Part shown: positions 20,801 to 29,622 of the stretch, one piece after another
How positions within the stretch are numbered: the first letter of the stretch is position 1
Layout of the letters: the number at the start of each line of letters is the position of its first letter
Origin: Candidatus Epulonipiscium viviparus
GTDB lineage: Bacteria; Bacillota; Clostridia; Lachnospirales; Cellulosilyticaceae
Direction: 5' to 3'
NCBI RefSeq assembly: GCF_030708075.1
Contig: NZ_CP117982.1
Span: forward strand, 1 to 64,000
Length of the DNA stretch: 64,000 bases
Translations under genes and position numbers: made by a program
The notes under the pieces: model-generated
Told to the model about the DNA's origin: nothing
The model's input: only the letters and a program-made list of their open reading frames with translations
Databases searched by the model: none

Positions 20801-23800
20801 AATTCTCTGTGAAGGCAGTTTTAATGGCAGCATGTTCTGTCTTACCAGCCTTATAGGCCGCTTCCGCAGTAGTAAGTTTAGTTTGAATATCGGTTAAGTA
20901 GTTAGCATTTAGTTTAATTAGCTTATCTAGGTCAACGAGACTCTTGTTCTTAGCATCTTCGGCTGCTTTAATAGCTAACATATAGTCGTTTACAACTCGT
21001 GAATTTACGTAATGAGTCGGATCAGTTTCATATGGCTCGCCCGATACAGAGTTGATAAGGCCAAACTTGTCATTACTTACATACACACCTGCAGGGAAGT
21101 AGGTGATTGTCTTATCAGCGTTTTCAATTTTATAAACGCTATCTGCAGCTCCGTCGATCCATCCAGATTCTTCACGGTTATCTGCCTTAAGAGCGTCAGT
21201 CGCAAGAGTGTATAGAGATCCAACAGCGGCGGTGAACGTGTCAAGGGCATCTTTTACAGTCGTAATATCTTTTGGATCTTCATATGCCTTCTCGAAAGCC
21301 GCCTTAGCTGTAGTGAGGGTCTTGTTCGCCATTTCAAAGTAATCTTCACCGGTCGCCGCCGCTGATACCATCTTCGCTAGAACATCTTCGTTGAGACTTA
21401 ATTCCGCATACTTAGCGGCTGGATCGAATGGAGTTGCGGTATCTGCTTTCGTATCATCAGATGGAGTTGAAGGTGAGGCTCCTTCTTCTACAAGATAAGC
21501 TGCAATCTTACTATCTGTAACAACTTTCTCAGCGGCCACAATTGCTGCATTATATGCCGAAAGCGTTGCTTCATCAACCCATTTAGCCGGAGCTGTAGTA
21601 GCAGGCTCCCACTTGCTAGGAGTATTACCGCCATCAGGAGAAGGGGTATATTTCACAAATGTATAGCCACCATCTTTTGATATCGCAAGATCTGCTGAAT
21701 CTGGCTTGATATAAACTGTTCCATTAAGTGGATCCACGAGGATTAGCTCTCTAATTGAGCCAGCTGCGGCCTCTGGCTTGGTAGAATCTTCCATGTCAGT
21801 ATCTATAGTAGTAACTAGATCAGCTCTTTTGGCATATGACATAACTTCCTTCTTAGCATCTTCGAAAACTCCCACCGCTGTTTCAATTTTATCGGCTATT
21901 GCTTCGATTTCGCCATTTAAGTATTTAGCAACTAAGTCGTTATATAGATTGCTCGCATTTTTAATTTCTGTAGAGTGAACGTCTACTATATCTCCACCAG
22001 CTGGAGCGATAGTCTCATTGCTAACCAACAACGCTACTGGGTCGATTGCCGCAAACAATGCATCAAGATCCGCTGGAGTTACGTAATGAGTAGCCGTAGC
22101 CGCCATAAGCTTCTCGTTTTGAATGGAGCTATACGCAGCAGTAGCGTCAGCGGCCTGACTATCAAGTTCGAATCCTTCTGGAGCTACAGTGAATACTTCA
22201 CGAGTGATAGTGAATACTCCATCATCTGATAATACAGTCGTCTTATCCTCAGGTATAGATCTTTGCGTTGCAAGAACCGGAGCAGTGCCAGAATCAGCAG
22301 GCGTAAATGTAGGAAGAGTAACATGTGGCGTAACCATAGCCAAAGCATCAGTAATTTTCTTAACCTCTTCTGCGAAGTCGTCCTTGAGACCCTCTTTAGC
22401 GGCTGCGTCGTATGCCTCAATTGCTGCCTCTACCTCCGCGATCTTTGCTTCAACTAAAGCTGTGGATATTGTAGATGTAGGAGCATCAACTAGGCCAGAG
22501 AGGAATGTGTGCGCATCGTCTAAGGTATGTGCAAGATCATCGCGCTCATCTTTAGTTACCCAGAAGTGGTCTTTACCAACATCGAGGCCGTCTTTTGCTG
22601 AAATATTGTAGAATGTATCAACAGTTTTAGCTGTTACAGCATCAAGATCTTTGCCAACATTGAGTTTACCAATCTCCTCGCCAGCATCTGTTGAAACAGC
22701 GGTGAGAGCCGCTTTTGTGACAAAGTCAGTAGTAGCTGTATCAGTTGATGCTGTGAATTTACCAGTTGCCCAAGTACCATAGTTAAAGTAAGCAAGATAC
22801 CTGCCAAGCGTATCCATAGCCTCTTGCCTTTCAACAGAAGCACCAACTTTTGCTATGTCGGCGATTTCCTCACCAAATGCTGCCATCTTCTCGGCTACAA
22901 GAGTGATCTTGGTATCCGCACCATAATCATTTTTAGCCGCCGCTGAAACTCCCGCACTGATTTCTGCACGGTATGCTTTATATTCGGCTTCAGTATCAAC
23001 ACCAGTATTTCCGCCATTTTCATCTTTACCATCATAAAGTTTCATCTCCGCGATTAACTTTTTCAATACACTAGCTTTAGCGTTCGCCTCAGCTGGTGTG
23101 ATATATGTGGCATCGATTTCAAGGAATGCAGCAGCATCGCTAGGTTTAGGAACTTTTCCAATGGCGAATGAGTTATTGGTCACAGCTGGAGAGATAAAGT
23201 ATTTATCATCATTACCAAAACCGATCAAAGTAATGTCAGGATCTCCCGTAGCCTCTATAACTTTAGTAGCCTCACTTTTTGTAACTGAAGCATCATTAGA
23301 ATCGGCATACATATACACTTGAGGAGTCGATGCGAAAGAGAGAGCACTCTCTAAGTTAGGATTATCAGCAGGATTAATTCCGAGCATCGCTATAGCAATT
23401 TGCTTGTCGAGTTCGAATGTAGCGGCATTGATAAGTTCTGCCTCACCGTCTTCGGCATCAAGATAGGTATCATACGCATCGGATAGGTTCTTCAACGCTG
23501 TTTCTAAATCTTCGATGGTAGTATAGTTGGTAGCTGTTCCGGTACCCATATCTTTATCGTAAGGGGTTTCGTCTGGTAATTGGGTTATCTTTCCTGTAGT
23601 GCCGTCTTTCTCTGTCGCTAAAGTAGAATCAGTATCTGCCGTTTTAACTGCGTCGGCGAACTCTTTAAACTTATCAGAAGTCTCGACATCGGTACTAAAA
23701 TCAAATTCAATTGCGGTAGCGGCATCTGTGACCATGGTATCAGGGTAGAAGTTCTTTACAGCGGCAACGGCTGCATCTAGCTTATTTTCTAAGTCTGTGT

Positions 23801-24479
23801 AGATAGCATCAGTAACCCAGTATTTTCCATCTGTAACATCGAGTCCATCTTTACTAATAGCAATTTTCACGGCATGCTTCGCTTCTATAGTTGTAGCTTC
23901 GCCAAAGTCAACTGGCTTCTGCTCAGCTCCCACTGGTGGGGCATCAAGAATTAGTGGTGCAAACTCAGAATAATCCATATGGGCATCAACGTAGTGAATC
24001 TCTTGCTTTAGCTCATCGATAGCTGTTTTGTACGCATCTCCAGTTCCAGCTTCTAAATCGATTTTAGCAACATCTTTATTAACATCTGTAATAATCTTAG
24101 CTATTTCTTCAAGATGCTCAATCAATCCGTGAGAACTGTCTTGTGCTATCTTATCTGTTAGTAACATATTTTCGAGAGCAACGAATGCTTCATCATTCTC
24201 TGGAATATAAAAGTGAGTATCAATGAATTCTAATCCTTCTGTGAGAGAAGTGTGAAGAGCAGTGAGCCTCAATGACTTGCCAAATTCAGCATCTATTACA
24301 GGAACATCTTCCAGATCAGCTTTCGCTACATAACCAAATGAATCACCAGCGGCATCACCAGCAGTTGTCATAAGCTCGCCGATAGTCTCAGCCGCAACAT
24401 TGAGCGGAGTAACAGCTATAGCACCAGAAGCAAGTAAAGTAAAAGCCATTTGTTTTCGATATTTTTTCATTAACGACAT
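14739..24479 (-). CDS. Giant exported repeat protein B (intact, 3246 aa)
   Basis: The start ATG at 24479 is set by AAAAAAGGAGATGAAT immediately upstream and by the signal peptide (MSLMKKYRKQ, hydrophobic to about residue 25, AAE cleavage). In order, the protein shows IHYVDAHMDYS (about 180), about twelve W-V-T modules starting at about W221, each with a following LxxAIxxAxxxL helix; a lone cysteine at about residue 1290 (YVCDEYG); Asp/Gly loops DKDGNLIPD (about 1735) and DGDDGNGNGIDE (about 1995); a C-terminal part with repeated TAAPYT/ATPYKWD elements; an acidic FEEEE-type tail (about 3155-3220); and KNLFKRS at the end. The modules resemble FIVAR-like helical repeats of Gram-positive surface proteins (my assignment). 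There is no LPXTG, SLH or enzyme motif. It is the intact twin of the broken gene A and lies in inverted orientation. A surface structural or adhesive role is inferred. Confidence 0.93.
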   Translation of the reverse strand: MSLMKKYRKQMAFTLLASGAIAVTPLNVAAETIGELMTTAGDAAGDSFGYVAKADLEDVPVIDAEFGKSLRLTALHTSLTEGLEFIDTHFYIPENDEAFVALENMLLTDKIAQDSSHGLIEHLEEIAKIITDVNKDVAKIDLEAGTGDAYKTAIDELKQEIHYVDAHMDYSEFAPLILDAPPVGAEQKPVDFGEATTIEAKHAVKIAISKDGLDVTDGKYWVTDAIYTDLENKLDAAVAAVKNFYPDTMVTDAATAIEFDFSTDVETSDKFKEFADAVKTADTDSTLATEKDGTTGKITQLPDETPYDKDMGTGTATNYTTIEDLETALKNLSDAYDTYLDAEDGEAELINAATFELDKQIAIAMLGINPADNPNLESALSFASTPQVYMYADSNDASVTKSEATKVIEATGDPDITLIGFGNDDKYFISPAVTNNSFAIGKVPKPSDAAAFLEIDATYITPAEANAKASVLKKLIAEMKLYDGKDENGGNTGVDTEAEYKAYRAEISAGVSAAAKNDYGADTKITLVAEKMAAFGEEIADIAKVGASVERQEAMDTLGRYLAYFNYGTWATGKFTASTDTATTDFVTKAALTAVSTDAGEEIGKLNVGKDLDAVTAKTVDTFYNISAKDGLDVGKDHFWVTKDERDDLAHTLDDAHTFLSGLVDAPTSTISTALVEAKIAEVEAAIEAYDAAAKEGLKDDFAEEVKKITDALAMVTPHVTLPTFTPADSGTAPVLATQRSIPEDKTTVLSDDGVFTITREVFTVAPEGFELDSQAADATAAYSSIQNEKLMAATATHYVTPADLDALFAAIDPVALLVSNETIAPAGGDIVDVHSTEIKNASNLYNDLVAKYLNGEIEAIADKIETAVGVFEDAKKEVMSYAKRADLVTTIDTDMEDSTKPEAAAGSIRELILVDPLNGTVYIKPDSADLAISKDGGYTFVKYTPSPDGGNTPSKWEPATTAPAKWVDEATLSAYNAAIVAAEKVVTDSKIAAYLVEEGASPSTPSDDTKADTATPFDPAAKYAELSLNEDVLAKMVSAAATGEDYFEMANKTLTTAKAAFEKAYEDPKDITTVKDALDTFTAAVGSLYTLATDALKADNREESGWIDGAADSVYKIENADKTITYFPAGVYVSNDKFGLINSVSGEPYETDPTHYVNSRVVNDYMLAIKAAEDAKNKSLVDLDKLIKLNANYLTDIQTKLTTAEAAYKAGKTEHAAIKTAFTENYGLAQAALGTTALGSAFAFKDADGTDFATENAITVTFTDNVVDLTKEITLGANVKLSLDGIYVCDEYGVATEDKVYADGTYWVTPTMFKNLKDAIIDAQELINDATSFDEGIVDAYIHTITALNTIKAGLEADTSTDEGKALKAAGAAAIGDLELSAENEETLTIAFGTDADTAQTDAAKTLVGTLTTEYFKSQVDFTEVVAAFVPTKTEDVGTEKATDWINAAKVIIYGADGVAGGALDDSGSAPVDNRDALVSELPGGFDVLTLAALAAADTNEDKDDNDKIIYGLSDAEITTEFGEAVYFEKAYIDALKAAIKVVEDAGDEVEAEEVEALALLVNQAPKEVKDVEIEKNAKIDLYNSYVSTEALLMKDGKKVVASDNKGASTAKDTYWVTSAQLNGLKAALTNTEKLLNNTTTAAKASAIFNKTLVTQLTTNARLGAAFKPAPGTAEKEAMDKLNAAKAELLARINYATVLTGQQAYLEDGTQDVNAVIIDEGRIVVSTAFGTDVSGEDKDGNLIPDSGDRWTSQAALNAAKTAIKAAVNAYKHTLATETSLDKAQLILNNSIANFERTAQYGAKELYASVAATMQTYVNNIRKGNETYADGAIIAADKLAQSLLNGADVAVNQYWSTKLEVTKILNAATVAENVLLKFANPDKPTSKTSLPALVVSLNNIKRSYEFFYGRDLEGKAIDGIVPKVQQGTNLVETSEIRSLIELSVAKVNDLVYLKGAPRPHFKYTLSDGTAGNSYGYDQLIPDEDYNFEKMEDGDDGNGNGIDEEAADNGPDIRVSSKANGIDVPTDTQWVSSVAVNQFVAAINGAQASLDRFDMAADKVKNQAILTNAITVLERANGVFDAAVKTSDSSTSEASEAYQDSYTKLASSIIQGFSVLGFDKNGVFEEGISLESGELAIDVAVRGTLSGDGGDVDSSYNWVPMANYNGFKNAVIAAQTALNAPAANTKSLTAAYTGLNNAATTLAKVASARGEGRFDERDGLVSDLQILVDEANAILFGDDGETPIFTSATGKDVPVGENWLTGPTISALNAQVTLATNSITNAGTDPHPVTGLKGNGRTTINQLNTNIKTITTVLERSEPKEGTLEGDMTDAAKARLVLKAQIDQANAYVKTRISNYQGTELADGVIWVTGANVDGFKYSDTENADSIRPTIFISMAAKKAMPAYNKLYTAVGAQEGYEQASADLQSAIDQFENILANKTPGGADVGADEPRLSGTGSLNSINVEKVAINAKMAEYSTTVKLTRVASDDTAIAKLPEGVYYASATEIGAMNTAIATARKALGTFEKTADAAIFLRDVVSADLTEAHNTFLSARKMKGIYEETTMATAQTAVETLFDGDDENQIILPAGSTVDSATAYIKNLVESVIANETITVDVSGTTVTPGTAGTADEPEGEAGEGSATIKLTNTQAAEDAAATDKEITVNATFKVAATPYKWDAISKANVLMAASKVHSETEFVVDGAIAKAARDADTGTDEAVKLAAEAKAVAADLKMQIENLINDSAIEVFVVAADSAEGDALTDAKNLITTPATDDYDNQTPDTENKKGEDGQLEFNVALRLSFDEVPGILMIAEPAIVSELVEVTNDDATGAAASEDHYTVIFKKALTAKVTAAPYTVSSPADKAAVDMANTIYTANVGSTAHSIVNDLDNPATTEALAKAQISKQITNLLTEGFGSNSTDDAHNYDVIEDVTFEIITKTFTAPTREADGSFTFAVKFTQGIDSTSSADQAALTITKNPEDALGDFVAALESFPTFAATYVYNASGSLEKVEPEADGSFKYDEGVGPYVLADKNATDKLRASSDIMMYLNAAVSNAVGSGATVTLDDKYTAFKKALSATPAKAGINGIFKFVAVVKDGDRTERTFQITIPIVALPYEKPEEVKAVEANLISLGLDLDAIDKFEEEEIPAFNEPAIEENDEDEFVSEYTEEFVEEELTFDEPAYEEEAYEEPTFDEEYEEYFEELFEEEEEYFEEQFEEQFEEELFMEESFDFSTSKNKSFIERVKNLFKRS

Positions 24480-24503
24480 TTATTCATCTCCTTTTTTGAA
24501 AGA

Positions 24504-24522
24504 AGCGGCGCACGTGGCCGCT
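24504..24522 (-). promoter_or_regulatory. Hairpin in the 5' leader of gene B
   Basis: AGCGGC and GCCGCT enclose a 7-nt loop (CACGTGC on the minus strand) just upstream of the ribosome binding site of gene B. A second stem, GCAGAG/CTCTGC, lies about 15-40 nt further upstream. Neither has a proper U-run, so they are more likely leader structure or mRNA-stabilising stems than terminators. No clear promoter was found between here and the 171-bp array. Confidence 0.4.
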
Positions 24523-24677
24523 ATATAAAGTGCAGAGAAAACACAACACTCTGCTAGAAATTGGATATACGAGATCCAAAAGTAAACATAATAAGAGCCC
24601 TAAATAAAATAAGCGAGGGCGTTAAGTATTCATCAATCACAATGGTCGCACTAGCTATTATCATGACCTGAGTGATG

Positions 24678-25346
24678 ATTGTGTATTGCCATTATTTGGA
24701 ATTATCAAGATATAAGGTGCCATAACAGCTTAAAGTATTACTTTAACCGAGAAAATTTCGTCACCGGAAACGCCTGTCGTTGCTACATAATTAGCTTAAA
24801 GTATTACTTTAACTGCGGCAAAATCGGGCTGTAATTCGTACAGTAAAATTATCGGATGTACCAGCCACGCGATGATCAAGAGGTAAAACGCCATAACAGC
24901 TTAAAGTATTACTTTAACCGAGAAAATTTCGTCACCGGAAACGCTTGTCGTTGCTACACAATTAGCTTAAAGTATTACTTTAACTGCGGCAAAATCGGCT
25001 GTAATTTGTACAGTAAAATTATCGGATGTACCAGCAATGGCGATGATCAAGATGTAAATCACCATAACAGCTTAAAGTATTACTTTAACCGAGAGATTTT
25101 CGTCACCGGAAACGCCCGTCGTTGCTACATAATTAGCTTCAAGTATTACTTTAACTGCGGCAAAATCGGCTGTAATTTGTACAGTAAAATTATCGGATGT
25201 ACCAGCTATTGCGATTATCAAGATGTAAATCACCATAACAGCTTAAAGTATTACTTTAACCGAGAAATTTTCGTCACCGGAAACGCTTGTCGTTGATACA
25301 TAATTAGCTTAAAGTATTACTTTAACTGCGGCAAAATCGGCTGTAA
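24678..25346. repeat. 171-bp tandem repeat, block 1 (about 4 units)
   Basis: Units start with AACAGCTTAAAG at 24724, 24895, 25066 and 25237, exactly 171 bp apart. Each contains two copies of the odd palindrome TTAAAGTATTACTTTAA, 66 bp apart, followed by CCGAGAAA or CTGCGGCAAAATCGGC. An entry sequence, ATTGCCATTATTTGGAATTA, precedes the first unit and recurs before blocks 2 and 3. 171 is divisible by 3, so a 57-residue frame (SLKYYFN...) stays open, but it has no start signals. After the block, 25347-25429 is unique AT-rich sequence with no feature I can name. Confidence 0.92.
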
Positions 25347-25429
25347 CATCATTGTGATTGAAAATCATTTTTGTATAAGTATCGACTGATTCGTTATCAT
25401 TATTTTATGCAATCAAATCAGTCGCGTTA

Positions 25430-25888
25430 GCTGTTGCCACCGAGTCGACCCCAGCTTTGCCATCGCATCGCCTCATTTGCTATCGCATCGGCCCTCACCA
25501 GCTGTTGCCATCGCAAATCGGCTGTTGCCACCGAATCGGCTCACCAGCTATTGCATCGCATCGACCTCACCAGCTGTTGCCATCGAGTCGGCTACCCCAG
25601 CTATTGTATCGAATCGGCTCACCAGCTGTTGCCATCGAGTCGGCTACCCCAGCTATTGCATCATCGCTCGCCAGCTATGCTATCGCATCGACCCCCCGGC
25701 TATTGCCATCGCATCGACTCCGCCAGCTATTACCACCGAGTCGGCTACCCCGGCTATTGCTATCGCATCGACTTCACCAGCTGTTGCCATCGAGTCGGCT
25801 TCGCGAGCTATTGCTATCGCATCGACCTTGTCAGCTGTTGCCATCGAGTTGGCTTCGCGAGCTACTGCCATCGAGTCGACTGTCTAGT
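25430..25888. repeat. 27-bp minisatellite, block 1
   Basis: Units of 27 bp built from CATCGCATCGACCTCACCAG plus CTGTTGC, alternating with variants carrying ATCGAGTCGGCTACCCCAG. This block contains several small deletions that break the frame. It ends with GTCGACTGTCTAG, after which the 171-bp entry sequence begins. No coding signal. Confidence 0.88.
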
Positions 25889-26441
25889 TATTGCCATTAT
25901 TTGGAATTATCAAAATGTAAGGTGCCATAACAGCTTAAAGTATTACTTTAACCGAGAAAATTTCGTCACCGGAAACGCCCGTCGTTGCTACACAATTAGC
26001 TTAAAGTATTACTTTAACCGAGAAAATTTCGTCACCGGAAACGCCCGTCGTTGCTACACAATTAGCTTAAAGTATTACTTTAACTACGGCAAAATCGGCT
26101 GTAATTCGTACAGTAAAATTATCGGATGTACCAGCTATTGCGATGATCAAGATGTAAGTCGCCATAATAGCTTAAAGTATTACTTTAACCGAGAAATTTT
26201 CGTCACCGGAAACGCTTGGGGTTGCTACATAATTTGCTTAAAGTATTACTTTAACTGCGGCAAAATCGGCTGTGATTTGTACAGTAAAATTATCGGATGT
26301 ACCAGCTATTGCGATTATCAAGATGTAAATCACAATAACAGCTTAAAGTATTACTTTAACCGAGAGATTTTCGTCACCGGAAACGCCTGTGGTTGCTACA
26401 TAATTAGCTTAAAGTATTACTTTAACTGCGGCAAAATCGGC
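25882..26441. repeat. 171-bp tandem repeat, block 2, with 66-bp sub-duplication
   Basis: Same unit as at 24678, preceded by the same entry sequence. Palindromes TTAAAGTATTACTTTAA start at 25935, 26001, 26067, 26172, 26238, 26343 and 26409. The first three are 66 bp apart, showing a half-unit duplication. The last unit is cut after GGCAAAATCGGC and joins directly to the 27-bp array. Confidence 0.9.
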
Positions 26442-28150
26442 TTCACCAGCTATTGCTATCGCATCGACCACCCCGGCTATTGTCATCGAATCGACCCTCA
26501 CCAGCTATTGCTATCGCATCGACCTCATCAGCTGTTGCCACCGAGTCGGCTACCCTAGCTATTGCCATCGAGTCGGCTTCGCGAGCTATTGCTATCGCAT
26601 CGACCTCATCAGCTGTTGTCATCGAGTCAGCCATCCTAGCTATTGCCATCGAACCGATCATCCCAGCTACTACCATCGCATCGACCCCGCCAGCTATTGC
26701 CACCGAGTCGGCTACACCAGCTATTGTCATCGCATCGACTTCATCAGCTGTTGCCATCGAGTCGGCTACCCCAGCTATTGCTATCGCATCGACTCCGCTA
26801 GCTATTACCACCGAGTCGGCTTCACCAGCTATTGTAATCGCACCGACCTCATCAGCTGTTGCCACCGAGTCGGCTACCCCGGCTATTGTCATCGCATCGA
26901 CTTCATCAGCTGTTGCTATCGCATCGACCTCATCAGCTGTTGTCATCGAGTCAGCCATCCTAGCTATTGCCATCGAGTCGGCTTCGCCAGCTGTTGCCAT
27001 CGCATCGACTCCGCTAGCTATTGCCACCGAGTCGGCTACACCAGCTATTGTCATCGCATCGACTTCATCAGCTGTTGCCACCGAATCGGCTTCTCCAGCT
27101 ATTGCTATCGCATCGACTCCGCTAGCTATTACCACCGAGTCGGCTTCACCAGCTATTGTAATCGCACCGACCTCATCAGCTGTTGCCATCGAGTCGGCTA
27201 CCCCAGCTGTTGCTATCGCATCGACCTCATCAGCTGTTGTCATCGCATCGACTTCATCAGCTGTTGCTATCGCATCGACCTCCCCGGCTATTGTAATCGA
27301 ATCGGCTCCGCTAGCTGTTGTCATCGCATCGACTTCATCAGCTGTTGCTATCGCATCGACCTCCCCGGCTATTGTAATCGAATCGGCTCCGCTAGCTGTT
27401 GTCATCGCATCGACTTCATCAGCTGTTGCTATCGCATCGACCTCCCCGGCTATTGTAATCGAATCGGCTCCGCTAGCTGTTGTCATCGCATCGACTTCAT
27501 CAGCTGTTGCTATCGCATCGACCTCCCCGGCTATTGTAATCGAATCGGCTCCGCTAGCTGTTGTCATCGCATCGACTTCATCAGCTGTTGCTATCGCATC
27601 GACCTTGTCAGCTGTTGCCATCGAGTCGGCTACCCCGGCTATTGCTATCGCATCGACTCCGCTAGCTGTTGCCACCGAGTCGGCTACCCCGGCTATTGCT
27701 ATCGCATCGACCTCACCAGCTGTTGCCATCAAATCGGCTTCACCAGCTATTGTCATCGCATCGACCTCATCAGCTGTTGCCACCGAGTCGGCTTCGCCAG
27801 CTATTGCCATCGAATCGGCCTCACCAGCTGTTGCCATCGAGTCGGCTTCGCCAGCTGTTGTCATCGCATCGACTTCATCAGCTGTTGCTATCGCATCGAC
27901 CTTGTCAGCTGTTGCCATCGAGTCGGCTATCCTAGCTATTGCTATCGAGTCGGCCATCCTAGCTATTGCTATCGCACTGACCACCCCAGCTATTGCTATC
28001 GAGTCGGCTATCCTAGCTATTGCTATCGCACTGACCACCCCAGCTATTGTATCGAATCGGCTCCGCTAGCTGTTGTCATCGCATCGACTTCATCAGCTGT
28101 TGCTATCGCATCGACCTTGTCAGCTGTTGCCATCGAGTCGACTGTCTAGT
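26441..28150. repeat. 27-bp minisatellite, block 2 (1.7 kb)
   Basis: The longest block, about 63 units. Alternating units read IASTSSAVA / IESATPAIA on the plus strand and ATADEVDAM / TTASGADSI on the minus strand, and both strands are open for more than 500 codons. An 81-bp trimer is repeated four times (GCTAGCTGTTGTCATC at 27310, 27391, 27472 and 27553). There is no ribosome binding site, no signal peptide and no bias favouring either strand, so I regard it as non-coding DNA. Confidence 0.9.
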
Positions 28151-28806
28151 TGTTGCCATTATTTGGAATTATCAAGATGTAAGGTGCCATAATAGCTTAA
28201 AGTATTACTTTAACCGAGAAATTTTCGTCGCCGGAAACGCCCGTCGTTGCTACACAATTAGCTTCAAGTATTACTTTAACTGCGGCAAAATGGGCTGTGA
28301 TTTGTACAGTAAAATTATCGGATGTACCAGCCACGGCGATGATCAAGATGTAAGTCGCCATAACAGCTTAAAGTATTACTTTAACCGAGAAATTTTCGTC
28401 ACCGGAAACGCTTGTGGTTGCTACACAATTAGCTTAAAGTATTACTTTAACTGCGGCAAAATCGGCTGATTTGTACAGTAAAATTATCGGATGTACCAGC
28501 TATTGCGATTATCAAGATGTAAAACACCATAACAGCTTAAAGTATTACTTTAACCGAGAAATTTTCGTCACCGGAAACGCTTGTCATTGCTACACAATTA
28601 GCTTCAAGTATTACTTTAACTGCGGCAAAATCGGCTGTGATTTGTACAGTAAAATTATCGGATGTACCAGCCATGGCGATGATCAAGATGTAAATCACCA
28701 TAACAGCTTAAAGTATTACTTTAACCGAGAGATTTTCGTCACCGGAAACGCTTGTGGTTGCTACATAATTTGCTTAAAGTATTACTTTAACTGCGGCAAA
28801 ATGGGC
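28151..28806. repeat. 171-bp tandem repeat, block 3
   Basis: About four units with the same entry sequence. Intact palindromes start at 28197, 28368, 28434, 28537, 28708 and 28774. Two others are one-base variants (TTCAAG) at 28263 and 28603. One unit is 169 bp because of a short deletion near 28469. As in block 2, it ends within AACTGCGGCAAAATGGGC and passes into the 27-bp array. Confidence 0.9.
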
Positions 28807-29562
28807 TTCGCCAGCTATTGCCACCGAATTGGCTACCCCAGCTATTGCTATCGCATCGACCTCATCAGCTGTTGCCATCGATCGTCGCTACGAGTCGGCT
28901 ACCCCAGCTATTGCCATCGAGTCGGCTTCACCAGCTGTTGCCATCGAGTCGGCCATCCTAGCTATTGCTATCGCATCGACCTCACCAGCTGTTGCCACCG
29001 AATCGGCTTCGCCAGCTGTTGCTATCGCATCGACCTCACCAGCTGTTGCCATCGAATCGGCTTCGCCAGCTGTTGCTATCGCATCGACCTCATCAGCTAT
29101 TGTAATCGAATCGGCTCCGCTAGCTATTGTCATCGCATCGACCTCATCAGCTGTTGCACCGAGTCGGCTACCCCGGCTATTGTCATCGCATCGACCACCT
29201 CAGCTATTACCACCGAGTCGGCTTCGCCAGCTGTTGTCATCAAATCGGCTTCGCCAGCTGTTGTCATCGCATCGACCTCACCAGCTGTTGTCATCGAGTT
29301 GGCTTCGCGAGCTACTGCCATCGAACCGATCATCCCAGCTACTACCATCGCATCGACTCCGCTAGCTATTACCACCGAGTCGGCTTCCCAGCTGTTGTCA
29401 TCAAATCGGCTTCGCCAGCTGTTGCATCGCATCGACCTCATCAGCTGTTGCCACCGAGTCGGCTACCCCAGCTATTGCCATCGCATCGACCTCATCAGCT
29501 GTTGCCATCGAGTCGGCCATCCTAGCTATTGCCACCGAGTCGGCTTCGCCAGCTACTGTAGT
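28806..29562. repeat. 27-bp minisatellite, block 3
   Basis: About 28 units of the 27-bp family with several short deletions (e.g. near 28880, 29150, 29385 and 29420) that shift frame. It ends about 60 bp from the stop codon of gene C. The remaining 29563-29622 is AT-rich with no convincing terminator hairpin for gene C. Confidence 0.88.
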
Positions 29563-29622
29563 TACTTCGGTTGTACTATTTAATACGGATTTAATGGTAT
29601 TTTTTGCTAATTTTTGAGATTC

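Noticed and set aside
15000-24000. Plus-strand ORFs opposite gene B (for example 14992-15498 and 16447-16986)
   Set aside because: The same shadow peptides appear opposite gene A, so they follow the coding strand's conservation and have no signals of their own.
26443-28038. Minus-strand nonapeptide repeats as an RTX calcium-binding protein
   Set aside because: The period is nine residues, but the pattern is AGEADSMAT, lacking the GGxGxD core; the opposite strand is equally open and no start signals exist.
24678-29562. CRISPR-like array
   Set aside because: Repeats are contiguous or nearly so with no unique spacers of constant size, and no cas genes are present. The 171-bp and 27-bp families are tandem satellites.
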